33,396 nucleotides of DNA from Haplomitrium mnioides (Eukaryota > Marchantiophyta > Haplomitriopsida > Calobryales): positions 1 through 33,396 of the forward strand of contig JBNGIS010035390.1 of the NCBI GenBank assembly GCA_049999725.1. Reading direction: 5' to 3'. Below are positions 1-12,151 of this stretch, in pieces (the stretch's first letter is position 1; every line of letters begins with the position of its first letter). The notes under the pieces were generated by a model. It was given only the letters and a program-made list of their open reading frames with translations, did no database searches and had not been told where the DNA came from. The position numbers and the translations under genes were made by a program.

Positions 1-790
1 CTTTAACTTTTTCAAACTAGAGAATCCCAAAGTTGTATTGCTGAAAGTTAAACTTTTCAAGCTATTAAAACTCTAAGTTGATTGACACTTGAACTTTTAG
101 CACCATATAATTCCAAAGTTGTATAGAAAGTTCAATTTTTCGAACCATGGAACTCTAAAGTTTGTTTAATACTTAAACCTTTTAGAACCTTAGAGTTTGA
201 AAGTTGTAAGGTTAAACTTTTAGAACCATAGAACTTCAAAGTTGATTCATGGTTGAACATTTCCAACTAGAAAATTTTGAAGTTGTATCAAAAGTTAAAC
301 GTTTAGAACTATGGAGCTCCAACGTTAGTTTGACACTCTCAACTTTTTTGGAGCTATAGAATTTCAAAGTTGTATTGAAGGTTCAACTTTTAGAACCATA
401 GCACTCCGAGTTAATCAATACTTGAACTTGTAAAACCATAGAATTACAAAGTAGTGTCAAAAGTTAGACTTAAACCATAGAACTCCAAAGTTGTACACAA
501 AGTTCTATGTTTACAACTATAGAACTCCAAAGTTTGTTTGATGTTCATAAGTTGTAAAGTTAAACTTTTAGAACCACTAGCTCACAAGTTGATGCTAGAA
601 TTTTTGGAATCTTAGAATTCCAAAGTTGTATCAAAAGTTCATCATTTGCAACTATCTAACTCCAAAGATAGACTTTTGGATCCTTAGAATTCCAAAGTTG
701 TTTTGGAAGTTAAAACTATTTTAACCAAGTAACTCCAAAGTTATCTGGATACTTATAACTTTTAAACCACAGGATTTGAAAGTTTTATCT
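1..790. repeat. Degenerate ~42-bp minisatellite, about 18 units
   Basis: A core close to ACTCCAAAGTTGTA recurs near positions 28, 70, 112, 156, 204, 236, 276, 317, 362, 405, 447, 484, 528, 585, 619, 661, 690, 731 and 775. Most steps are 40-45 bp. A second shared block, AACTTTTAGAACCATAG, lies between the cores. Units are strongly diverged, so the array is old. It may extend left of the window, and it fades out just downstream of the transporter gene. No coding potential was seen. Confidence 0.85.
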
Positions 791-1088
791 AAAGTAAAAT
801 TTTGGGAACAAGAAAGAGCTGGTTGGGATCTTTTCAATTGATGTAAACCGTGAGTCAGATCCCTTTTCAATTTATCCATCAGGCTAGAAATTGTGTGTGA
901 CAGGGAGTAGCTCGCGTTGATTTTGGGAGCCATCTTAGATTTTGGGATTTCTCGGGTAGTCACCCAGATTCGTGAATTTTAGAGTCATGAAAATCGGAGC
1001 CGGCTAAGAATCAGTTTCGAGTCTGCTGACGAAGAAATTGCCGAAAATTGGGAAAGAATTGCGCATCCATTGTTCCATTGATCGCATG
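791..1088. other. 3' flank of the Atg22-like gene
   Basis: About 300 bp between the end of the repeat array and the transporter stop codon. It probably holds the 3' UTR. I see no clear polyadenylation signal and no gene. Confidence 0.5.
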
Positions 1089-2940
1089 TCAACTCTGGCG
1101 CACTGATTGACCCTCCTCATGCTCAGAATTGACGTGTACCACAGAAATTACGTGGTTTTCGACGACGTGAGAATCGGTGGGAAACATTCGACCCGCATCG
1201 ATGAGACCTTGCTTGTTGTCAATGAGCAACCAGAGGAGAACCACAGGGGCAGCTATCACCAGCAGCACGTAGATGAAAGTGCCTCGGAGATTTTTCGTGT
1301 ATTGATACACAATTCCCACCACAATCGGCCCTATCCAAGCGCTTCCTCTGGAGCTCAAAGACCATAGCGAGAACATGGCTGCCTCTTTCCCTTGGGGTAT
1401 GAGATCCACAAAGAGGGTTCGAGAATAGGAGAAAACAGCTCCGAGGGACAGCCCATACCAGCAAGCGAAAGGATACATTTCTGACTCGTGCTTCAGTCCT
1501 ATGGGAGCAAAAAATCCAAGCAGTCCGTAAATTGGAAGAATGCTCATCAGGACGAGGGTGAAAATCACCATCTGGTTGTTGTCCAGATTCAGCTTCCTCT
1601 GCAGGATTGCAAAGCAAGGATTTCCAACGAGCGCGAAAATGGAGACCAGGAGCGCAACTGCAGCTAGCTTTACAGTGGACATGCAAAGCTCCTGTTGAGC
1701 AAACAGAATTCCCACTTGATTCACGGTAGTATATCCATCCGAGTAGACGAAGAAGATAATTAGGAATCGAAACGCATACTTGTGTTTCTTGGAGTCCATG
1801 AGAAGATCCCACACATTCTGCCATCCCAGCCAAGGAGTGATTTTGTCGGGCAAAGGAGCTCCTGGCCGCTCCTTGAGCCAGAGTGCGGTGGGAATGTATC
1901 CAACAAGCCACCACACTCCACCAATCACGCAAGCCACTCGCAGGGTGAAAGACGCGCTCAAGTTTGGAAAAGCTGCGACACCGAAAGATACCGCAATGCA
2001 CAACGCTCCGCTCACACTACCAACCGTGATTCCCACAAGCGAAATCTTGTTCTCCACTTTGCTGCGGATCTGTTGCTGCTCATCTTCTGGCAAATTTTGA
2101 TGCATTGCGTCTCGCATCTCCGGTGAGTAGTCCGTCAGAATCGAAAGGTAGCTGTTATAAGCGATGTAGCCCAGCCCATAAGAGGAGTTGGCGATGACCA
2201 AAAGCACTGAGCCCACCCACCACAGCTCCGGTTTGTACATCACAATACACAAAATGGAACCCAAAGCTCCGATCACAGTGGTGACGCCCATCACCTTCTT
2301 ACGTGAGTTCCCATAGTCCACAAATGGTCCGCATGTCATGAAAAGAAACAATTGGAAGATGACCGAAATTCCCAAAGCTACGGTAGTGTAGGAAATGGGT
2401 GAGATGCCAATGTTACCGATGTACACTTTCAAATCTGGCAAGTCCACCAATCTGCTCAGTTGCAGCAAGAGAACGTCAGCTGCTGCACATACAACTTCTC
2501 TTCGGACTAGTGTCAAAAAACAAAACAGAAGGGAATTGTAGAACCAGTTGGACGTAGATCTTCCGTCAAAACAGCAAAGAATTTGGCCATGGGGAGGAAT
2601 GGGGACGCTACCCATCAGCAGTCTGGAAACGATCACCCTTGCCTGGCACACACTTGAGGCAATTCACTGTGAGGGTGCCACCACAGTAATCCGGAGTTCC
2701 AGAGCCGTAGTAAGACCATGCCTGGTCAGTGGCAATCGTGGCAAACAGGAGGGGAAGGAAAATGGCGAGCACAGATCCACTCCAACCTGATGAAGAGGCT
2801 TCGTACATGTACCAACCCCACAACTCCTTGTTCGTTGTCAATTGCTGTTGCATATCTGTGGTCACAGATTTCTCCTTCCCCTCGCTGCGGTACACAAAAC
2901 TCACCTCATGATCGGTTCCCTTCACGGCTGCATACCCCAT
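1089..2940 (-). CDS. Atg22-like major facilitator transporter (vacuolar effluxer family)
   Basis: Two exons, 2940-2637 and 2434-1089, join in phase (304 + 1346 nt) to give 549 aa. The donor is AAGG|GTGATC and the acceptor GCCAG|ATTTG; the 202-bp intron is 2435-2636. The N-terminus holds KELWGWYMYEASSSGW, the family's typical entry to the first membrane segment. It is followed by about 11-12 hydrophobic segments and the cytoplasmic loop FVDYGNSRKK. Yeast Atg22 exports amino acids from the vacuole after autophagic breakdown; the same role here is inference from family. An open frame starting with MCQARV at 2651 reads through the intron and is not the true start: the ATG at 2940 supplies the conserved first segment. 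No disabling changes seen. It lies about 930 bp downstream of the PES-like gene on the same strand. Confidence 0.88.
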
Positions 2941-3873
2941 CGATTCTGCTTCAGGTCTTCACTTGTCTTCCAGAAATCCAACAAACGCAGACTCAAGCGA
3001 AGGGATTCTGATACGAAGGAGAGCGGCATGGCATGTCACTGGTGCACCCCTTAAAACCTTCTGCACTCGGAAATTGCTGCATGTCCGCCATCGCTTAAGT
3101 ACAAAGCACTCATAACTGAATGAAGGCCTTCCTTTGATGAAGCAAGCGTGGCAAGGACGGACTCCACCGACTGTGGACTATGCGCCGTCGTGACCTCCAT
3201 GGACAGGAATCTCACCCACGCGCCCGCCATTGACGGAAACTTGATACTTTATACTCTGTCCTCTTTCAATCGATTTACTCTACTAACGTTTACCCTTCTC
3301 ACCAGCACACTCTAATTAGCTTACTCGAGTTACTTTAACCCACTCCTTACTAACTACATTGCACCCTAAAGCAAAAGTTTCTCTTCCTCTCCAATTCAGT
3401 CCTTAGATAGTCATGAATATCCTCTTAATTAACGGTAATATTCATTGGGAAAGACTAATTTTATCATCTGCTCATTTATTGGACGAAGCCGGTACAGAAG
3501 ACGTAAAGCGTTTAAAATGCCTTAGCAAAGTCAAAAAGTAAATTATTTACTATACACAGTAAATGTAAAAAGGACGAGACAAGGAGCATTGGGCAAGACG
3601 ACCTCGCAAAAGCTGAAGCATTACGAAATTCAGTGTTCATTACAAATGTTCGTCTTCCCAAATAACAGTGTCGTACTTTCTCTCGTGCCTTGTTCCTCCC
3701 ACCATAACCGAAATTGTCGATCCATGTGCCTCATCAGAAGAATTGGAGAATTCCAATGTACATGAATATGGGTCTGGAACTGTCCTCATGCGCATAACTG
3801 TTGAGGATCTGATTTTCAAGAGGTCGCCATTGCCTACCTATGCAGCAGAGCTATAACTGTAGGGTTGACATTC
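2941..3873. promoter_or_regulatory. Spacer: Atg22-like 5' UTR and promoter, plus PES-like 3' UTR
   Basis: About 930 bp between two minus-strand genes. On the minus strand a TATA-like GAGTATAAAGTATC lies near 3245-3258, about 310 bp upstream of the transporter ATG, and could be its core promoter. Short open frames here, such as 3668-3856 plus, have no family signature and fall in the expected 3' UTR of the neighbour. No RNA gene seen. Confidence 0.4.
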
Positions 3874-6800
3874 TCAAAATCTGAAAGTAGGAGCTGCAGA
3901 GTCGTTAGAGGCTTCATACAAAGCTCTGGGGATGAAATCCTTGTAGGGGTCTTCCTCTCGTTTGCGCAACAAGTACTTTAAGCCAGACTCCAGTTCCGTC
4001 TTGACAGTGAGATATGTATCATTCACAACCTTTCTGTCGTTAATGAATTCCGCCATACCTGCAAAGAATACATTGTGCGTCATGATTCCTTTCCACTACA
4101 AGGTTTAGTACATCCCATCAGGCATTTGTACTTCATTGGGTTTTTGGGGGAGGTTATGGCAGCACGTTCAATTAACGCTGATCAATCCCAAGTTTCAGTC
4201 AGCCTCCGCTTACCCCGTGTTTTGATTCCCTGTTTAAAAAGGAAGTACATTCGGGGAGGCAGCTTCGGTACGCTGAGTGGAACAAGTAATGTTTCTTGCT
4301 CTCCCTCGTTACCAGATGACCTGTGCCAACCTGTTGTGTTAGAATCCCAAATCGAAGGAGCTTTCGCAAGAGAAGTGATTCTTATTGCATCTTCGTGCTT
4401 TTGTTGCTTTCTTATGACCTTTGTTGATGAATTGTAACCTAAGTCTCCTCTCTGAAGGCACCTCGATATGTGCATGACCCATTACCAACTTATAATGGTA
4501 TTCTTTTTGGAGGAATACATATAGGAGGCTTGATGTGCAGCAGCTCCGCTTACTGTGATTCTTCGACGTCCACAGGAAGTTTTGTAAGGTTTGGTTCGCA
4601 AATGGGCTACTGTGGACGCAACCTACATTATTCTGAGTGACACAGGTGTAGTGCACAAGGACTAAAAAGGGACAAAAGTCAAGTTATGTGAGGAATTGAG
4701 TCAGCATATACGAATCATGCCAAAAGAAGTACAAAATTTAGAAAAAAAATCACCTGACTATAGGAAGCTTCTCCACCATGCCCTTCAGATTTTCCCCAAT
4801 GTAAGGTAGGCTCAACATATCTTGTGTGTTCAGTAGTATCTGTGAAAAAGCAACACAATTACTCACAGGGCACATGGTACATGGAGCAACAACTTTGAAG
4901 AGGATGGCAATTAATGTCAGTTATGACAACCCCCGCACGTCCATTCGACTGTTTTGGGCAAGGAAGCACAAATGAAAGTGGCCTTAGCTGACATTATAAC
5001 GTTTGAGTCGGCTGGGAGACTTCTTACTAGGCTCCTTCACACATTACCTCAAATATATCGTCTCCTCCCACAGAAGCAAAAGGAATGATCGTGGCACCAT
5101 GCCGGATTGCCGTTCTCACAAACTCTGGCCTCGACGGCCAGAACAGTTTGTATGCTTCACCCTGAATGCAACCACTCCACATCAAGTTTTATGGGCAAAC
5201 AGAACTTACATCTACATAAATTAAATTTCTGAATCTGTAGTTCTCAATTCCCACTAGCAATAGAGTGTATGCCCTGCGATGTTTCCATGTGTACCTTTTG
5301 CTTCAAAGCTTCACGGACACCTCCTGGATAGAGGAGAACTGCTCCACCTCCAGCTAGGAGCTTATATAAGTTATTTCCAGTCACAGGCACCGCTCCAAAT
5401 AAACGAAACAAATCAGGCATACTGGACTCTTGCAAATCTTCCTCGAGTGACAAAATTGGATGCGCAAGACCACGCAAAAGCAAATTCTCTCTCTTCAAGA
5501 ATTCGTCCACCAGAATTCCGAGGTCAAATCCCACAAACGTGTGATTGCCAACAAATAGAATTGGTCCTTGATCCGGAAGAACCGGCAATCCTTCACGCAC
5601 AGTGCCATCCTCATCCACGGAGAGAAATACTGGGCTAAAAATCTGACGCCCAAATCTGACAATTTCCATCTGGCATTCATTAGACTTTGCTCAACTCAAC
5701 AAATCTGTTTCATGTTTACTTGTGATTTAAATCTCCTAAGCTACATTTGAGTACTAATTTAAATCGCTGTCACTCTACAGCAACCACCGCCGATCGCTGC
5801 TCTCGTGGAAACTTTTACTCTACCTACAGCCAACGTCAATAGCTGCAAACGCTGACTTAAGGGAGAGGGCTTCCTGAAGGCAATGGAGATCATGCATCTG
5901 TGTATGAGGAACATAGGGATATCAAGCTAACGAATCCTTCGTGAGATTGATACCACCTTACGATGATGAGCAATCGTTGGTGTAAGCCCAAGCAGTTATG
6001 TCCCCACAAGCAGACCTCAAAATGCACGTCAAGTGGAAAATTCCAGCTAAGGTGTGCTTGTCCTAGTTTGATCGAGGCAAGTATACCAGCGCAGCCTTCA
6101 GCCCTTAATATTTCAGTCATTGAGAATTGGACATTCAGAATGTCAACGGATTCTCTGAGATAAATGTTCGTCTAAATTTTGACTTCCGTACAGAGACACG
6201 AAGAACAAAATGAAGCGTAAAACAAAAGTGAAGTGGAGAGCATACGGTGTGCTTGTCTGGCGCGCTGATGCAATCTCATCTGGAAAGGGGTAGATAAAAT
6301 CCCTGATAATGTCAAACTTCTTAGAGCGACGGTAGAATCCAGTGGATCTGATCAGACTGGCAACATCAAGCTTTTCTTCCTGAGAACGTTAGTTTGAAGT
6401 AAGTCGATTTTCATGATTTGCTGCCAACATACTGAAATTGCTGCCAACATACTGAAAGAACGCAGGTACTGCGCTCTTATACTTTACTCTTTCTGAATCC
6501 GATTCACCGAGTTGACAGAGAGACATACATGTTCCTCAGAATGCCAGCCAGAAAACAAACCAAAGTTGCATTTACTTTAGGAAACTTTTACAACTTCACA
6601 CCAGTGAGCCTCACCATATGTGGCAACCACGACGCCCTTCTGTTTTCATGGTACTGAGCTTCTGCCCCTTTCGGGCAACAATAGAAACTCGAGCGTGATG
6701 TTGATAATCACAACTATGAATAACAAGCCAACCGATGAAGTATCTATCTTTGTTCTAAAATCTTGCTACTTGACAACAGATCGACCGTGCAACAGAATTC

Positions 6801-9349
6801 ATAAAGAAATAGCATCGTGAAACAAAACACCACAAAATTTGCGGAATCTACCAGTAAAAGGGTGTGGCCGCTGTCTTTGAAGTAACGAATTTTCGTCTGC
6901 GGTAATAACTTCTTCAAACGCAAGGCTTCTTGTTTGCTAGGCAGTAGCTGGTCGTTTCCACTGCAGATCATTAAACATATCCATGAGCTTCATAAACAAT
7001 TTGAAGAACTGCTGGATTAGCGGCACCATAGCTCTGTATTTGTAACTTTACTCTTGGGGAGAGTAAGCACTAAACCCCAAGATAGCCTTACCTTGCTAAC
7101 AGCAAGATTTCAGACTTCACAGCATGTATTCTAGAATTGGCATACTGTGCACCATATCGAAGCATCTTCAGCTTCCAAAACAATGTGTCCCTTGGTAGTA
7201 GATCTGAAATTGCCTTCCGGAACAAAATTTCCCAGCCCATCAAAATGATCGGACACCAAAAGGAGCTCAGTTAGTAACAACTAATGAAGAAAATTGCAAA
7301 CTTAGAAGATAGTTGCTTCGACACGTACTGGTATCAAGGGAAGAAGTTCAGTCAGGGCTTCAGCCTGCTTCTGAGCTCTCTCCAATGGTGGTAGTGCACT
7401 GTCCACACCGGCAGATGCCATTTTGAGAGGATTACCTGCATAAAATGATTGGAATCAAGTAATATCGCAACGCATTCTAACACAAATGCAGATTGTATTC
7501 AAGAGTCTGTATCGTTCTGATCATACAGAAGATCACTGGAACACAGGCCAATAAATCTAACTGACAAGAGGAGAATTACCCAACGTAAAGCTGAGGAGGT
7601 AAGGAAGAAGCTTCAGCCCTTCGTCAGGTACAAAGCCCAAAAGTGGAAGAAATGGCTGTAGCTGACTATCGTCAAAACAAGTTGCTGTATAACCACAGAT
7701 TAACATCAAATGCAGAACTCGCCATTACCAGTTCTCTTCTAAAAAATCGCATCGCAACATTGATGGTTACAAACAAGTGTTTTCCAAACCGAAATCAAGA
7801 CTAAATTGTTAGCCAGAAACACAAGTGAGTACCTGGGTTAACAAGAACCAGGACGAGATCAAGCTTTGGATTCCGCGCAGCTATAGACAGTGCCAGAGAT
7901 CCTCCAAATGACTCGCCAAGCAGATAAATAGGCCTTTGTGGTCTTTCTAAAGTTTCCCGTCGGAGTTCCTCCTCTACAAGCTCTAGTAATCCTGCAAAGA
8001 ATTCTTAGGCCATGAAATTTATACTCTCCTGGTTGTAGCCCCGGATCATAGTACAATAGATCTATAACTAGAACAGACACAAGCCAAATTTCGCTGAAAA
8101 TTGTGCAGCATGTGCTGCCGGCCAACACCTTCTCTGTACGACATGATTCAATAAGTTGCAAAGTCATCCAGATCAGAAATCCCTGCATGCACTGTGAAAA
8201 ATAATTCATTGAGCAACTCACCAATAAATGGGGTACGATCGCTGGTAGGAATATGCAAACTACGCACTTCAAAGATTCTGTGAAACCATTCAGGAATCGT
8301 TCAATCCAACAGTAACATCAAAATAGACTACAAAAAGAGCTGGCCAAGAAACTAATGTCCTCAACATTAGAAGAGTCCCTGCCCAAACACAACTAAGAAA
8401 GGTCAAAAATTTGTGCATTGCGTCGAGGAACCACATATATTACAGAGACTGAAGTGTACCGTCCAAGTTTTTCTTGATGAAGAAGTAGACCAAGTCCAGT
8501 GCTGTCCATCCCTGCATCATTGCGTACGCAAAAACTATGAATGGCAATTTAAATGCTCCAGAGAGGGATTTCCAAACATTCTTCTTTGAGACCATATTCA
8601 ATTTGAATTGTCATAATTCAGCTACGTGGAAGGTTTGATGGTTCACTGGCATCCTTCCTCGAGAAGGCCGTAACACATACATAATTGAAATAACACACAA
8701 TACTTGAACAAAAAATACAACGGCAGACAAACTAAAACTTCCAGCCAGGAAATCTGGGCCAACCTGGAAGGAATAGCAGAAGAGGTGCATCCGTAGGGTA
8801 GCCCCTGGCATCCAATGAACAAAACCATCGCGGAGGACCTCCATCGCTCCTGAGAAAATCTCCCGTCCGCTCGAAATAATCTATCACACTGAGCAACTTG
8901 GGCGCTCCAGTTTTGCTCAAATCCTCGACTTGCACCACTGGCTTCTCAGTACTATCCGAAGATTCAGTTTCCACTTCTACGCTTTTCTGATCAGTTGTCA
9001 GGACACCGTAATTGCATTTTGTCCTTTTCATTGGAAGAAGAAAAACTTTTGGCCAATTGTTGACAATAGTTGACCTCGGCAAGCACCGAGGGCTGACACT
9101 AGCAGAGGTGCCCGATCGCCCGAAAGCATGCGTGACCATGGCATAAGTAGATGAGCCAACGACACAATTTCCTTTTGATGATTTCGGTGATTTTCGTCTA
9201 GTAAACGGGCAATAAGACAAACGTGATCCATAGCTGTGTCTCTGCCTCAAAAATGCTTCGTTCAATTTACTCCCTGCCAGTATCTCAGGGTCCCCAGCAT
9301 CTAACGCAGAACGTCTCCACAGGGGAGTTGCGGTCAGGAGAATGGCCAT
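3874..9349 (-). CDS. Phytyl ester synthase-like (PES1/PES2 family): alpha/beta hydrolase plus acyltransferase, plastidial
   Basis: Fourteen exons (high to low): 9349-8764, 8511-8460, 8277-8222, 7991-7833, 7684-7580, 7435-7329, 7213-7092, 6960-6852, 6379-6246, 5669-5295, 5161-5048, 4839-4754, 4320-4214, 4058-3874, about 765 aa. All borders are GT/AG. Phases agree except at exon 9 to 10. The N-terminus is S/T/R-rich and fits a transit peptide. The hydrolase part shows RSDGGPPRWF, LLLFLPGMDSTGLG, nucleophile elbow GESFGG, SGNDQLLPS (likely Asp) and GHTLLL (likely His). The C-terminal acyltransferase part shows GNHTFVGFDLG, FGAVPVTG and LLYPGGVREAL. In Arabidopsis, PES1/PES2 esterify phytol and make diacylglycerol derivatives in plastoglobules under stress and senescence; I assign that role by family. 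Exon 7 uses a weak acceptor (GGAAG|GCA) chosen because it keeps frame and family length. One small exon or an unusual site may be missing between exons 9 and 10. Confidence 0.9.
6418..6457. repeat. 20-bp perfect tandem duplication in a PES-like intron
   Basis: TTGCTGCCAACATACTGAAA occurs twice back to back at 6418-6437 and 6438-6457, inside the intron between exons 8 and 9. It is probably a recent slippage or repair duplication. Confidence 0.95.
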
Positions 9350-10942
9350 CGGCTATTGTTGACTTACATCGACGCGCGATATTCCCCGATGATACACAAA
9401 TTCGAAACGGAATACTATCTGAAAAAATTGTCGCAGGAATCGGGGCAAGCACCAAAGTCGATCAATCCACGTCCGAACGTAAGATAGACATTTGCAATTG
9501 TTGGCAATCACAGGATTCAGGAGTAGCGCTCAAGTCACTGGGATAGTCTTTGCCATCCACAGGCCAGCCAACAGGTTCAACCATCCACAGAAACGGCAGG
9601 TACACGCGTAGCGTCACCGGAAGGACAACCTAAGGAACGAAGGCCTCCAATCGACCACGTAAGAGATAGGGGTGCAATAAGAACACAAGTTCGCCAATTC
9701 TACTCATTCATTGCCACAAGTCTCTGCTGCAATTGCTTTGCTGGATTACTACTTCATGTGTTAACTGTTCATGATGGCATCATACTAAAACATGCGTTCA
9801 TACACATTCTGTTAGCATTATCAGCAATGGTTTGGGCAACCGGAACAGAGAGCACAATCTCTTACGCCAGTCGCTGTTATACATACTGGGCTCGTTTCTT
9901 CCGCTCCAAGATTAGGATGTCCATGAAATCTTGTTTAGGTATTTTGATATGCTGCTACTGAGAATTCGACTTTGGTGCTGGCTTGCCTTGCTCTATTGGA
10001 AGGCATTCCTTCGTGTCTGTGGACAAAAATTACGAGCTCGTCACACTAGTACTAACTAATGACCAGCGACACAATCATGGAGCGATTTACACTCGAACGA
10101 GCACCCATAACTCATCAACGACTAATGCCTGTGTAACGGACGGAGTTTGTTGAATGTCACTACTCTCCAAATCAGTCAGACGAAGACCTACTTTGCGAGT
10201 TAATCTGAGCGTCACCTGCATTACTGCGTTTGTAAGCCTGCTCCGATTGTTTTGTTCTTAAAACCCAGAGATCCCAAAGTGTCGCACATCCCTGAATCCG
10301 TATCGGATATCCTATCTTCAAAGATTCCCAAATTTTGTACGTCCATTAATGCTTGCAGTTTTCAAACATTCCCACACTTAGTGTATCTTTACACCATTAA
10401 TGCTTGAAGTAATCGTGCGTACTTCAGGGAAGTAAGAATACCGCACCGAATTGATCTAGATTCGAGAAATGGGCGAACATTTCGGTAGTTTGTTGATAGG
10501 CAAGCGCAGCAGCCAGCAGTAAGGGGGATACACAGGCTTGCACTCTAGGTGACACCAGCCTCCTGGACAATTCCCTAAGGTGGACTCTAGTAGTCCGTCG
10601 AGACTCCAAAACCTTGGAAAGAACACTCACGAAAATTGAGTCCTCAATGACAATGCAATGCAGAAAACAATAGTAGTCGGGACGCCATATCTGGTAGCTC
10701 ACTAAACTATCAGAGTGGCAAGATGAGATTGGATCTTGGTTTGCAAAACACAAGATGAGATAGGGTCTTGTTCAATAATGCCCCGTGATGATGAACTCAT
10801 CCTCACGTGACTACGAGATACATAAACCAAATTGCACTTGCACTCCATACTAAACTTGAGTCGGCTCGGGATGCAGCAAAATGGAAGGCGTAGTCCCAAG
10901 CAAAATGGACAAAACTTTGACCAAGACAAAATGGAGCTCAGC
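9350..10942. other. Upstream region of the PES-like gene; no gene recognised
   Basis: It should contain the 5' UTR and promoter of the PES-like gene nearest 9350. Open frames here (9223-9546 plus, 9758-9961 plus, 10424-10753 minus, 10702-10944 minus) show no family motif, no paired splice sites and no homology to each other. Small local repeats are present: CCATTAATGCTTG twice near 10343 and 10393, and AAGATGAGATTGGATCTTG / AAGATGAGATAGGGTCTTG near 10720-10770. Confidence 0.5.
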
Positions 10943-11222
10943 ATTGAACCAGTTTCTCAATCATGAAGTTCAGAAGCAGAACTGGCATTTGAAACTGGTG
11001 TTATGCATCATCATCGCTGTACGTATCTGCTAAACATGAAGAATATTCAGTGCCGCAAGGGCAGAAGACTAACAAATGCAACAAATTTCCGAAATCTCTG
11101 GTGCAAGAAGTCGTACGACAAGAAAAAAAAGGAAACAGAAAGCTCAGATTAAACCAGTTTTACATCACAGAGATCAGAAGCAGAACTGACATTTGAAACT
11201 GGTGTTATGCATCATCATGGCT
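10943..11222. repeat. Imperfect 76-bp direct duplication, ~204-bp offset
   Basis: The block 10943-11019 recurs at 11147-11222. The shared core is CAGAAGCAGAACTG then CATTTGAAACTGGTGTTATG then CATCATCAT, with few mismatches (G/A, GTT/GAT). No coding potential is evident. Confidence 0.9.
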
Positions 11223-11782
11223 CAAAGAACGCCTCCCACTGTGGGAGTTACACACCGCCTAAAACTAAGTAGCAAACCACGGACTTCCGAGCACGGACGA
11301 AAGTCCAAAACCAAAGCGCATCTGCACACAAAAACGGACGGGGAGAAAAGTTTTCATTATAAAAGGCAGCTGACCTGAAGAATGACACTACACCCGCAGT
11401 AGGGTTTTCAACGATTCGACCTAGTTTGTCATCACGCCCAATTAGGGTTTTGTTGACAGCTTCGCGCAATTCTTTGTACTAGTAACTTCATCTACAGTCC
11501 TTAGAACTACATTAGCATTTGGTTAATTTTCCTAGAGTTAAAACAAGATTAAGGTTTTTACTATTTTCATGTAAAAGCTTGATTAACTTACAAGTTAATT
11601 GAGTTAGCAAACATGTTATTACCAAGAAAATTAAGTTGTGTGTTGTATTGTGATGATTATGATAGTATGATAATACCACCATACCACCACCACCTTAATC
11701 TTTATGCTTAGTCTTTGCTAATATTAGATTAACATAGTAATTAGCATACTAATTTGCATCCACTTTGGTTATAAGATGGGAA
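11223..11782. other. Intergenic, AT-rich; nothing recognised
   Basis: GC falls from left to right towards the retroelement block. A minus open frame at 11248-11469 shows no motif. A short CCACCATACCACCACCACC run lies near 11690. Confidence 0.4.
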
Positions 11783-11945
11783 TGTTAAAACCAACTACTC
11801 GAGTAGAATATGAGGACTGAATCTTCATCTTCATCATCAAATATTGATTTTTCTCTATACAAGATGAAAGCATTGCCTTATTAAAACCTTTTATACTCTT
11901 ATTAGAAAAAGAATACAACCACCTCGATCTATGTAAATAGATACA

Positions 11946-11997
<52 letters not shown>

Positions 11998-12032
11998 TAA
12001 TAACAATAATAATAATAATAATAACAAGTCAA
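11783..12032 (-). repeat. Possible copia LTR (3' LTR)
   Basis: The plus strand starts TGTTAAAACC at 11783 and ends AACAAGTCA near 12032, TG..CA ends as expected for an LTR. On the minus strand it contains a TATA-like ATAAAAGG near 11893-11900. It lies directly beyond the decayed copia reading frame. The partner LTR is missing, so the borders cannot be checked. Confidence 0.35.
11945..12026. repeat. (TAA)n microsatellite
   Basis: About 80 bp of nearly pure TAA/ATA units with a few interruptions. The poly-isoleucine open frame over it is an artefact. Confidence 0.95.
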
Positions 12033-12151
12033 GTCTCCAAAATATGAGATAGTCAACATAAGGTTGCATATTTGCAAGGTATCCGGTGTAAAGTTGGAGT
12101 CAATGATTTTGTAAGAAAATTGACGTGGTTGTTTTTTTTTTCTAGTAATAG
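12033..12151 (-). pseudogene. Copia pol, last part, split from the rest by the gypsy insertion
   Basis: On the minus strand, immediately after the duplicated target site, the frame reads NFLTKSLTP, matching the copia ribonuclease H end motif DLFTKSLPT. A few more residues and a stop follow. The upstream part of the same protein resumes at 17062, beyond the inserted gypsy element. Decayed. Confidence 0.7.

Noticed and set aside
1219-2001. Long overlapping minus-strand frame (260 aa) and plus-strand frames at 1107-1367 and 1780-2126
   Set aside because: They are shadows of the transporter exon, with no membrane segments or family motif.
1089-2651. Uninterrupted 520-aa reading frame starting MCQARV as the transporter
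   Set aside because: Its first ~70 residues are intron read-through. The ATG at 2940 with a GT/AG intron restores the conserved KELWGWYMYE start and keeps frame.
7092-7262. Alternative reading LVSDHFDGLGNFVPEG for PES-like exon 7
   Set aside because: It is open but out of frame with WKLKMLRYGAQYANSRIHAV, which fits the family; length and phase favour the acceptor at 7213.
7859-8272. 137-aa minus frame over PES-like exons 3-4
   Set aside because: It runs through an intron in the wrong phase. Correct splicing gives the GESFGG hydrolase elbow in another frame.
11769-12077. Poly-tyrosine/isoleucine frame
   Set aside because: Translation of the (TAA)n microsatellite.
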